Position numbers and translations under genes: made by a program. Below the pieces are notes generated by a model. The model saw only the letters and a program-made list of their open reading frames with translations, ran no database searches and was not told where the DNA came from. Shown here piece after piece: positions 27,621-35,835 of a DNA stretch of 64,000 nt (positions within the stretch are counted from its first letter, which is position 1; the number at the start of each line of letters is the position of its first letter). This stretch comes from Bacteroides sp. GTDB lineage: Bacteria; Bacteroidota; Bacteroidia; Bacteroidales; Bacteroidaceae. The DNA is taken from the NCBI GenBank assembly GCA_021202275.1, contig JAJQDI010000002.1, positions 24,710 to 88,709 on the forward strand, given 5' to 3'.

Positions 27621-28175
27621 ATGAACGAACCCATCAGACAAATTGCCGGACGCCTGCGCGGACTGCGTGAGGCACTGGAACTGACTCCGGCAGAGATCGC
27701 ACAGCAGTGTGGGATACCGGAAGCAGACTACTTGCAGGCCGAATCGGGTACGGCGGATATTTCCGTCAGCCTATTGCAAAAGATCGCCCGCCACTACGAC
27801 GTGCCGCTGGATGCGCTTATGTTCGGAGAAGAGCCCCGGATGAATAGTTATTTCCTGACCCGGGCGGGAAAAGGTACTTCGATCGAACGTACCAAAGCTT
27901 ATAAATACGAAGCGCTGGCAGGGGGATTCATCCACCGCAAAGCTGATCCGTTCATCGTGACGGTGGAACCGAAAGAGGAAGATGTACCGATGTACTACAA
28001 CACCCATCCCGGACAGGAATTTAACCTGATACTGGAAGGGGAAATGCTGTTGAGTGTAGGGGGAAAAGAACTGACCCTGCATACGGGAGACAGTATCTAC
28101 TTCAACGCCGTACTGCCTCATGGCATGAAAGCGCTTGGCGGGAAACCAGTACGTTTTCTGGCGGTGATCCTCTGA
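27621..28175 (+). CDS. XRE-cupin transcriptional regulator
   Basis: A regulator of 184 residues with an N-terminal helix-turn-helix of the XRE/HipB type (residues 6-65: IRQIAGRLRGLREALELTPAEIAQQCG, SVSLLQKIARHYDVPLDALMFG) and a C-terminal cupin barrel (about 105-180: HPGQEFNLILEGEMLLSVGGKELTLHTGDSIYFNAVLPHGM). Such proteins sense a small ligand in the cupin. The downstream acyl-CoA synthetase gene, about 100 bp away and on the same strand, is a frequent partner in Bacteroidales. The regulator may therefore respond to an acyl-CoA or carboxylate; that is inference. Confidence 0.88.
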   Translation: MNEPIRQIAGRLRGLREALELTPAEIAQQCGIPEADYLQAESGTADISVSLLQKIARHYDVPLDALMFGEEPRMNSYFLTRAGKGTSIERTKAYKYEALAGGFIHRKADPFIVTVEPKEEDVPMYYNTHPGQEFNLILEGEMLLSVGGKELTLHTGDSIYFNAVLPHGMKALGGKPVRFLAVIL

Positions 28176-28274
28176 ACACGACTCACTCCGGTACTTTCCG
28201 AAAGCAGAAACATCTTATACCAATGATCCTTCTCCGGTACCTGTCAGGCTACCGGAAACAGATAAATAACTACC

Positions 28275-29933
28275 ATGATAGAAAAATACCTGAAACAAAC
28301 CCGCTTTACCTCGCAGGAAGATTTCATCCGGAACCTGGAGATCTGCGTGCCGGAACGCTTCAACTTTGCTTACGATATCGTGGATGCCTGGGCAGAACAA
28401 CAACCGGACAAGCCTGCCCTGCTCTGGACCAACGACCAGGGAGAGGCACGCCAGTTCTCTTTTGGAGAGATGAAAGAATATTCCGACCAGACAGCTTCCT
28501 ACTTCCGGAAGCTCGGCATCGGACACAAAGATAAGGTGATGCTGATCCTCAAACGACGTTACGAATTCTGGTTTGCCACGCTGGCACTGCACAAGCTGGG
28601 TGCGGTGGTGATCCCGGCAACTCACCTGCTTACCTCTAAAGACATTATCTATCGCTGCAACGCCGCGGATATAAAAACAATCGTGGCGGTTGGTGAAAAA
28701 GTCATCACCGGTCATATCCGGGAAGCATTGCCGCACTGCCCGTCGGTACAGCACCTGATCAGCATCGGGCCCGACTATCCGGAAGGGTTCGACAACTTCC
28801 ACAAAGGGATGGTACAGGCTCCGGCCTTTGAAAAACCGGAATGCCCCAACCGCAACGAAGATATCTCCCTGATGTATTTCACCAGCGGTACTACCGGACA
28901 GCCCAAAATGGTGGCACACGACTTCACTTATCCGCTGGGACACATTACCACTGCCTCATACTGGCACAACCTCACCGAAGAGAGCCTGCACTTTACCATT
29001 GCCGATACCGGATGGGGCAAAGCGGTATGGGGCAAACTCTATGGACAATGGATAGCGGGAGCCAATATTTTTGTATACGATCATGAGAAATTTACCCCGG
29101 TGGATATCCTTCACAAGATCGAGGAGTTCGGGATCACTTCGCTCTGCGCGCCTCCGACCATCTTCCGGTTCCTGATCCGAGAAGATCTGACACGATTCGA
29201 TCTCTCTTCCCTCACCTATTGCACCATTGCCGGAGAGGCATTGAACCCGGCAGTATTTGAGACCTTTAAAAAGTTGACTGGCATCAAGCTGATGGAGGGC
29301 TTCGGACAGACGGAGACTACACTGACCATTGCCACGTTCCCCTGGATGGAACCGAAGCCGGGCAGCATGGGAGTGCCTAACCCACAGTACGACGTAGACC
29401 TGATCGATGCTGAGGGACGCTCGGTAGAGGCGGGCGAACAGGGACAGATCGTGATCCGAACGGATCGTCGACGCCCCATCGGACTGTTCAAAGAGTATTA
29501 CCGGGACCCGGAACTGACCCGCCAGGTATGGCACGATGACATCTACTACACCGGGGATGTGGCCTGGAAAGACGAAGACGGATACTACTGGTTTGTGGGC
29601 CGGGCAGACGATGTGATCAAAAGCTCCGGCTACCGCATCGGACCGTTCGAAGTAGAGAGTGCCCTGATGACACACCCGGCGGTGGTAGAGTGTGCTATCA
29701 CCGGAGTACCCGACGAGATACGCGGTCAGGTAGTAAAAGCGACGATCGTACTCTCCGCGGAATACAAACCCCGGGCCGGAGAAGCATTGGTGAAAGAGTT
29801 ACAGGACCACGTGAAACGGGTGACTGCTCCTTATAAATATCCGCGTGTGATCGAATTTACAGACGAACTTCCCAAGACTATCAGTGGAAAGATCCGCCGG
29901 GTAGAGATCCGCGAACAGGATAATAAAGAGTAG
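28275..29933 (+). CDS. AMP-forming acyl-CoA synthetase
   Basis: An ANL-superfamily ligase of 552 residues that activates a carboxylic acid as acyl-AMP and then acyl-CoA. The P-loop motif YFTSGTTGQPKM (near residue 196) and GFGQTETT (A5) are present. The YYTGDVAWKDEDGYYWFVGRADDVIKSSGYRIGPFEVE block (A7-A8) and the C-terminal KTISGKIRR with the catalytic lysine complete the set. The overall pattern is closer to medium-chain acyl-CoA synthetases than to acetyl-CoA synthetase (no long N-terminal region). The substrate is unknown. The gene follows the XRE-cupin gene and ends in TAG; the hairpin at 30114-30148 is the next terminator. Confidence 0.88.
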   Translation: MIEKYLKQTRFTSQEDFIRNLEICVPERFNFAYDIVDAWAEQQPDKPALLWTNDQGEARQFSFGEMKEYSDQTASYFRKLGIGHKDKVMLILKRRYEFWFATLALHKLGAVVIPATHLLTSKDIIYRCNAADIKTIVAVGEKVITGHIREALPHCPSVQHLISIGPDYPEGFDNFHKGMVQAPAFEKPECPNRNEDISLMYFTSGTTGQPKMVAHDFTYPLGHITTASYWHNLTEESLHFTIADTGWGKAVWGKLYGQWIAGANIFVYDHEKFTPVDILHKIEEFGITSLCAPPTIFRFLIREDLTRFDLSSLTYCTIAGEALNPAVFETFKKLTGIKLMEGFGQTETTLTIATFPWMEPKPGSMGVPNPQYDVDLIDAEGRSVEAGEQGQIVIRTDRRRPIGLFKEYYRDPELTRQVWHDDIYYTGDVAWKDEDGYYWFVGRADDVIKSSGYRIGPFEVESALMTHPAVVECAITGVPDEIRGQVVKATIVLSAEYKPRAGEALVKELQDHVKRVTAPYKYPRVIEFTDELPKTISGKIRRVEIREQDNKE

Positions 29934-30013
29934 CTATGTACCTTCCTCAATCGTTTGCATAAAAAACAAAGCATGATTTGCTGATTTTCAGCACAAGAGT
30001 TAATAAAAGCTTT

Positions 30014-30148
30014 TACCTTTGCCTGTGTAAAGAAGAAATTGTGCAAAAATTCTGTTGAAACAACAGACAGTGGTTTTTCATAGGTTATCATAAAGGTTAG
30101 ATTAATGGTAAAGAAAACCGCTCCGATGCGATGTCGGGGCGGTTTTTT
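30014..30148 (+). ncRNA. Candidate small RNA with its own promoter and terminator
   Basis: A TACCTTTG box at 30014-30021 is followed about 95 bases later by a strong terminator (30114-30148; stem AAAACCGCTCCGA pairing with TCGGGGCGGTTTT, then T residues). The predicted transcript of about 120 nt (from about 30027) has no open frame of note. A conserved-looking AAAGGTTAGATTAATGGTAAAG precedes the terminator. It might be a regulatory RNA (a 6S-like RNA of the Bacteroidales-1 type is one thought), or simply a read-through terminator for the acyl-CoA synthetase gene. Confidence 0.4.
30114..30148 (+). terminator. Intrinsic terminator after the acyl-CoA synthetase
   Basis: A 13-bp stem with one G-T wobble and a 7-base loop, ending in six T. 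Confidence 0.85.
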
Positions 30149-30637
30149 CATTTCTGAGATGTACATGTCAGTTTTCTTACTTAGGGTTTTTCGTATTTTT
30201 GCCTTCACACCTTCACTGTTGCATATAACAAACTATTTATTAACCAATTAGATGTGAAACCCATCCTTTCTTTCAGCCTTCACCGGCCTTCACGCCTTCC
30301 CCTGTGTTATATATACCTGAATGTGCTGGTTACCAGAAAAGAATGAGCCTGTGTATGTAACCTCAAAAGCCACTTTACATAACATACATTGCCAAAAGGA
30401 TTAACCCTTTATTCCCTATACATTAATTGTGCCTACAACTGTGGGCCCAACTAATCTCAGTGAGAAAAGTACCTAATGTAACCGGGATATGTATATAAAC
30501 AACACGGGTAAACTGGTTAAGGTCACCGGAACAGAAGAAGCAGGACCATGAGACAAACAGGTTTATACCCAAAAAGTAGTATACACAGAGAGCAAAAAGC
30601 CAGATCTCCGGTGCAGAAAACAGATTTGATCACTTCA
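30149..30637. other. Non-coding gap with a promoter box and CCTTCAC repeats
   Basis: TATTTTTG at 30194-30201 fits a plus-strand -7 box, followed at once by CCTTCACACCTTCAC and, 75 bp later, by CCTTCACCGGCCTTCACGCCTTC. Similar CCTTCAC repeats occur beside mobile or VirE-like genes in Bacteroidales, but no such gene is visible here. The remainder contains no credible coding frame. Confidence 0.4.
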
Positions 30638-30702
30638 TAAAAATTCCTGTGAAGACAGTCCCACAGAGAATATACATCCTCTCATTTTGTCTTCACAGGA
30701 AT
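30638..30702 (-). terminator. Terminator of the caspase operon
   Basis: On the minus strand a perfect 15-bp stem (arms ATTCCTGTGAAGACA and its complement) with a loop of about 30 bases ends in ATTTTTAT. It lies about 50 bp past the caspase-like gene's stop codon. Confidence 0.75.
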
Positions 30703-30753
30703 CTATACATTGTCAGACCGGAACGTCTCTGTTCCGAAATTTGACTTATCAGA

Positions 30754-33534
30754 TCAGAAACTCTCCTGAGTATCCTCTGTCGGCAATTGCTTCAGCCGGA
30801 TATCTTTCCATTGATCGCCCAACTGGGCGGAAACGCTCACCTGTGGTTCCTGGAGTTTATTGATCTTCAGCGTAGCTCTCTTTACCTCGCTGGCTGTGCG
30901 GTCAAACAGTTCCTGCATGGTCAGTTCCCCCTTAGACTCCTGCAATACCTTGATGAGGAAATAGGTATAATAGCCCTGTTTTTTCTCGTGGTACACACTG
31001 GAGGTCTGGTCGCCGCTGCTGGAAGAGAAGCTGATCGTATTGCCTAACGGGAATCCCGATCTGGGTACGACGCGGATCGCTTTCTGTGCCACAAGCGGAG
31101 CTTCGCTCTTGTGTCCTCCACTGAAACAGGCATCCAGAAATACATATGCGTTCTTCGGATTATGAGCTGCCAGTTGTTTGTACAGATCGTTCAGTGAAAT
31201 ACCCAGGTGCATATTTCTTCCTGTGATGTCCACAGGCAGCAGATAGGGATCTTTGGTACGTTCGTCGTTATTGCCATGACCGGAGAAGTAGAAAAACAAC
31301 TCGGCATCGGGATTGGCACTGGCAATGCTGGAGAGCCAACCCAACTGTTCGTGCATCATCCCGGTAGTGGCGTTATATAAGACTTTGATCTGGTTGGCCG
31401 GAATACCGAACGTACGCACGCAATACTCCCGGAACACCTGCGCGTCGTTGACTGCGTAAGGTACATTGATCTCGGCATTGGCCCCTGTGATGCTGTAGTC
31501 TTCGTTGCCGATGATCAGCGCATAACGGTTGGGGCAAACTTCCCCTTCCGGAATATTCTCCAGCAGCTCACTCTGGTAGGTGAGCGAGAAGGTATTGGCA
31601 TTGACCGCAGGGGCATCCGCGCGGGAAGAGATATTGATGGTATTGGCCGCGGTCAGATATTGTCCGATCTTTACTTTAAAGACCTGGTTGACATAGGACG
31701 ACCGGCTGTCTTCGCTTACCGTCATATTTACCAGGATCGAGTCGCGGTCGAAACGGTTGTTTACTACAAACCCGCAATCGATGACAGATACCTCGCCGGG
31801 AGCAATACTATCCAGGGAGATCTCCGGTGCATCGGTAGCGTACACATTCTCAGGGAAAGTGAATTTGATCTGAAGTCCCGTAGCCGGCACACGTCCGAGG
31901 TTGTTGAGGGCAACGGTCAGCTTTCCGTTCTTTCCCCGGGTCAGGGAAGAACCATCGGTAGCAAAGAACTGAAAGTCTGCCACATCCAGACGGGGGAGTG
32001 CGTACTCCAGTGTACCGATATTCATGGCTATCGGCTGCGCGTCGAACCCATTGGCCTCAAACGCATAGAGGTTGATCACCGCCTGTGCGGTAGGCAGATC
32101 CTGTTTGGCTAAGAAACGCATGGTAAACTCTTTAGAACCTCCCGCGGGCACAATACCGGCATCGAGTTCACGGGCACCGTCGAAATATTGTTCCAGTCCA
32201 TGCTGCTCGGACAGACGTACACGTACGTTGTACGCGTCTCCCTCTCCTTCGTTGAGCAAGGTAAACCGGATGGTGAATGCCTCACCGGCATCGATCAGAC
32301 GGTTGTTGTTGTGATCCATGAAACTATCTACCCGGATCACCAGCTGCGCCGGATTCACCGGTACCGGAGCAGAGAGATCCACCGTCTCTACGATCGTACG
32401 GTCTTTCTGCGCTACCTGGTAGGCCGCGAGCAAGGCAGGGAAATCGCTGTAGGTCTTGTTGTTTTCCAGGATCTGTTTAAGCACTTCATACTCCGCGGTC
32501 ATATCCATATACTGGTAGATACTCATCAAACCCTGCATATACTGTACCGATGCCGGATCTTTGCTGAGTATTTTCAGGAAAAGTTGCTCCGCTTCCTGCA
32601 GGTATCCGGCAGCGCGCTGGCGGACGGCCGCGTACTCCGCGTCATTGGCTATCGTAGCTCCTTCGTTGATGATCTCCGTGGCATAATTGAAATGGGCCCG
32701 TGCCACCCCCGTCAGGATCTCCGGGCTATCGGGATGAAGCGCGTACAACCACTGGTATACTTCCAGAGCCTCTTTGTTGCGTCCTTCACGTTCCATCAGG
32801 CGGGCTTTGATGGGAAGTACCTTTTCGTTGTTGGGGTCAATCTCCAGAATACGGTTGATACATACCAGCAACTTCTGCATGTTGTTGGTAGCGATATGCA
32901 CGTTGACCAGGTTGTAAAAGAAATCCAGAGATACCGGATATTTCTGCACCGCCTCTTCGAGGATCTGTTCCTGCCTCTGATGATCCTTCTGCTTCTGGTA
33001 AGACATGCTCAGGTAGACATACGCGTCTTTATCCTTACCTGCGTCGGGCAAGGTAAGATACTCCCGGAAAAACCGTTGCGCCTGCTCGTGCTTGTCCTGG
33101 TTGTAGAATACCACCGCCGTATAATACAGAATGGAAGCATACTGGCCATCACGTCCGAGGTAGCTATCCTGCAGGGTGCGTAGCTGAGGCAGTTCGATAT
33201 AAGCCGCACCAAACTCAGCGGCCTTTGCCGGATTGTCTTTGTCGGTGTAGTACGTGAACCCGGTCAGCAGCAACGGGTAGATCTGCCGCAACCTCCGTTT
33301 GGAAGCGTCCAGATACTCACCCGCGTCGGAAGCTTCGGCCACCTTGCGGTAATTGTAATAAGAATTCAACAGATACCCGTACATACGATCCGCGTCCGTA
33401 TGGTTGTCACGGGCACTCTCATACATCACAAATTGTTGAGCGGCATCATTGAACAGCGCACTGGTCTGCGCCTGTAATCCAACTCCCCACACCAGGCATA
33501 TCCCCATGATCGCCAAGAATACATTTTTTCTCAT
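30754..33534 (-). CDS. Exported caspase-like (C14) protease with TPR and CARDB-like domains
   Basis: A 926-residue protein with a signal peptide (ends VGLQAQ, residues 1-23), so it acts outside the cytoplasm. Residues about 25-370 form TPR-like helical repeats. About 395-640 are two CARDB-like beta-sandwiches, the first with a DHNNNRLIDAGE calcium-type loop. About 685-905 is a caspase-fold peptidase: NRYALIIGNEDY, FYFSGHGN with catalytic His753, and VFLDACFSGG with catalytic Cys803, then SFSSSSGDQTSS. The catalytic dyad is intact. It is the last gene of a five-gene minus-strand operon. Proteases of this fold usually cut after basic or acidic residues, but the substrate and activator are unknown; the TPR part may dock partners from the operon. 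Confidence 0.88.
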   Translation of the reverse strand: MRKNVFLAIMGICLVWGVGLQAQTSALFNDAAQQFVMYESARDNHTDADRMYGYLLNSYYNYRKVAEASDAGEYLDASKRRLRQIYPLLLTGFTYYTDKDNPAKAAEFGAAYIELPQLRTLQDSYLGRDGQYASILYYTAVVFYNQDKHEQAQRFFREYLTLPDAGKDKDAYVYLSMSYQKQKDHQRQEQILEEAVQKYPVSLDFFYNLVNVHIATNNMQKLLVCINRILEIDPNNEKVLPIKARLMEREGRNKEALEVYQWLYALHPDSPEILTGVARAHFNYATEIINEGATIANDAEYAAVRQRAAGYLQEAEQLFLKILSKDPASVQYMQGLMSIYQYMDMTAEYEVLKQILENNKTYSDFPALLAAYQVAQKDRTIVETVDLSAPVPVNPAQLVIRVDSFMDHNNNRLIDAGEAFTIRFTLLNEGEGDAYNVRVRLSEQHGLEQYFDGARELDAGIVPAGGSKEFTMRFLAKQDLPTAQAVINLYAFEANGFDAQPIAMNIGTLEYALPRLDVADFQFFATDGSSLTRGKNGKLTVALNNLGRVPATGLQIKFTFPENVYATDAPEISLDSIAPGEVSVIDCGFVVNNRFDRDSILVNMTVSEDSRSSYVNQVFKVKIGQYLTAANTINISSRADAPAVNANTFSLTYQSELLENIPEGEVCPNRYALIIGNEDYSITGANAEINVPYAVNDAQVFREYCVRTFGIPANQIKVLYNATTGMMHEQLGWLSSIASANPDAELFFYFSGHGNNDERTKDPYLLPVDITGRNMHLGISLNDLYKQLAAHNPKNAYVFLDACFSGGHKSEAPLVAQKAIRVVPRSGFPLGNTISFSSSSGDQTSSVYHEKKQGYYTYFLIKVLQESKGELTMQELFDRTASEVKRATLKINKLQEPQVSVSAQLGDQWKDIRLKQLPTEDTQESF

Positions 33535-33687
33535 AATTAACTCCTGTATATTCTCTTACACAAAATTTCATCTTCCAGTGCTGTAGTCTAAGACACAACG
33601 ATACATTTCGTATGTTTGCATATAAAATGTTATGCATTGGGATTTACAAACATATTCTTCCTGTAATTGTAATCGTAAATCCGTAAA

Positions 33688-35772
33688 TCAGAACGCATCC
33701 AGAATGGTGAACTCCACATTGATCTTCCGGTACTCCCCTCCTCTTTCCGTGGCTACCTCCACATAGAAATCATATTCGTTGCGGGTATTCTGTAAGGTGG
33801 TGATGTGATTTTCGATCATATGTTGTACGCCTGCCGCGCGCAGGTAGGCGAGCTGCTGGTTCTGGGTAATACCGCTTGCTTTGGTGACGGTGAGGTTGTC
33901 GAGTACACCGTCGCTGTAATAGGGTTCGTTGACAAAGTCACCGTACCGGCCGTCATACGCGATACGTCCACGGATAGGGCTGGCGTCTGCCGAACCGGTG
34001 ATCTTTACTTTCACCCGTTTGCCTTCGCTCAGGTATTTGGCAAAGTCGCCTTCCTGGAACGACTGCCGGATGATGCGCATCATCGACATGGCCGCGTTGG
34101 ATTTCTCTATATCGTATCCACCGGACGGGAAATCTTCGTTGGCCGAGAACGCGCGGTTCACCACTTCGTATTGATAACCGATCTTATAATTAAGGATCCG
34201 GTTCCCTTCCGCATCTACACCGGCTACCACTTCCGTATTCACCGTGATCTGGGTATTGTCCGTGATCAGTTTGTCCTGCTTGTTCTCTTCCAGTACCTCC
34301 TGCTTGAGGTCTTCGAGTTTCATTCCTTCCTGGCTCACCTGCTGCATCACTTCCAGCGGAATAAAATGATCATCTACCTCCATGGCATTGAGTTTCAGAC
34401 GGCCGATGTTGTCATAGATATATACCTTACCAGACACCTCATTGAGCACCTCCACATAGGCGATCTCAAATTCGTCTTTATCATTCAGTACATACTGCGC
34501 ATTGGAGAAAGAGAAGTTGGAAGGATCGTTGAAGTCGCCGACTTCATTGCTTCCAACGGGAATCTCAATATCGGGCATATGTTCAAAACCGATCGCAAGC
34601 AGTCCAGTAGCCACGCTGTAGTCACGGGTAAACGGATTGTCTATGGCGATACGGTCTCCGGCCAGACGGGTAGCGGCCTCAATGGAAAACAGTTCCTGCT
34701 GGCGGGCACGGGTTTCGTCGTTGACACGCAACTGATATTCTTCCAGAGATTCGCCCTGCATCATCTTTACCCATTCATTCATCTGCTGGTCTACCTCCTG
34801 GTTGAGCAACTTACCGTAGAACGGATTCAGGCCGTTGGCATTCCAGTAGACCAGCTCGTTGTACCGGTTGGTGAGCAGATGCTGTTCGTCGCTGGCGGTA
34901 GCCTTCATAAAGGCGCATGTCACCGCGCCGGCATTGCCCGGAAGGGTTTGCAGGACCTGCTGGTTGCGCAGGTTGAGTATCCGGATAGAATCTCCTCCCT
35001 CAACAAAAGCCAGGTATTTATCGTCCATATTGAAAGCAGAAAGACTCAGGGAAGACTCCGCTTCATAGGTATATACCGGTTCCCAGCTTACCGTGTTCCA
35101 CAGCGTGATCCGGTTGGTATCATCTACCGAAGCCATCATACTGCCGTCGTTGGAAAAAGCCACATACGAGACCTCTCCGTCTACAGAAAGCTGTTTGCGC
35201 ATGCTGCGCGCGTCAAAGTTCCAGATGTCGATCTCTTTTCCACGGACCGCCGCCACGAAGTAATTATCCGGGCTCATGCGGACAAATCGTGCGGGCGACT
35301 CTCCCTGAAGTATACACTTCAAGGAATAGTCGCGGGGGTCATATACCAGGATCTCGGACAGGGAATTGGCCACGACCAGGTTACGGGCATCTGCTCCGTA
35401 ACACAAGGCACCCACCTCCCATTTTCCTTTTACACCTTTGCGTTTATTCTTTATCTTCTGAAGCACTTTGTTGTAGTCGTTGCAGGAATAGATCGCCACG
35501 CGTCCCTTCTTATCCAATACCGCCAGGCTGGCACCGGAAGGAATGATGGCGAATTCCCTGATTTTCTCTACTTCAAACAACTGGTTGTCGTTGTAGGTAT
35601 GGATGCCTTTTCCGTTGTAGTACATCACCCGGTACGACGCGTTGCTCACAGAGGTGATCTTTCTTTTCGCTTTGTATGTTTTCAACTCTTCTACCTGCGT
35701 GAAAAGCGAGGCAGATACAGCTGCCATTCCCAGGCACAGGAATATTCTTTGGATTGTGATTCTAGCCAACAT
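33688..35772 (-). CDS. Exported WD40-like protein with a C-terminal OmpA-like region
   Basis: A 694-residue protein with a hydrophobic N-terminal signal (residues 5-26). Residues about 40-330 look like a beta-propeller with WD40-type blades: VSYVAFSNDGSMMASVDDTNRITLWNTVSWEP and RFVRMSPDNYFVAAVRGKEIDIWNFDAR. A middle part (about 335-480) has a possible coiled helix (MNEWVKMMQGESLEEYQLRVNDETRARQQELF). The C-terminal part (about 570-690) has RVKVKITGSADASPIRGRIAYDGRYGDF and QNQQLAYLRAAGVQHMIENHI, resembling an OmpA-type peptidoglycan-binding fold. It is the fourth gene of the operon, 153 bp from the caspase-like gene. The propeller may be a recognition module for the protease. Function unknown. 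Confidence 0.7.
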   Translation of the reverse strand: MLARITIQRIFLCLGMAAVSASLFTQVEELKTYKAKRKITSVSNASYRVMYYNGKGIHTYNDNQLFEVEKIREFAIIPSGASLAVLDKKGRVAIYSCNDYNKVLQKIKNKRKGVKGKWEVGALCYGADARNLVVANSLSEILVYDPRDYSLKCILQGESPARFVRMSPDNYFVAAVRGKEIDIWNFDARSMRKQLSVDGEVSYVAFSNDGSMMASVDDTNRITLWNTVSWEPVYTYEAESSLSLSAFNMDDKYLAFVEGGDSIRILNLRNQQVLQTLPGNAGAVTCAFMKATASDEQHLLTNRYNELVYWNANGLNPFYGKLLNQEVDQQMNEWVKMMQGESLEEYQLRVNDETRARQQELFSIEAATRLAGDRIAIDNPFTRDYSVATGLLAIGFEHMPDIEIPVGSNEVGDFNDPSNFSFSNAQYVLNDKDEFEIAYVEVLNEVSGKVYIYDNIGRLKLNAMEVDDHFIPLEVMQQVSQEGMKLEDLKQEVLEENKQDKLITDNTQITVNTEVVAGVDAEGNRILNYKIGYQYEVVNRAFSANEDFPSGGYDIEKSNAAMSMMRIIRQSFQEGDFAKYLSEGKRVKVKITGSADASPIRGRIAYDGRYGDFVNEPYYSDGVLDNLTVTKASGITQNQQLAYLRAAGVQHMIENHITTLQNTRNEYDFYVEVATERGGEYRKINVEFTILDAF

Positions 35773-35835
35773 CTCTTTATTCTGTTTTATTTGTTATCGT
35801 CTTTGGTTCTTTCTATATATGCCTTTGGTTCCTGC

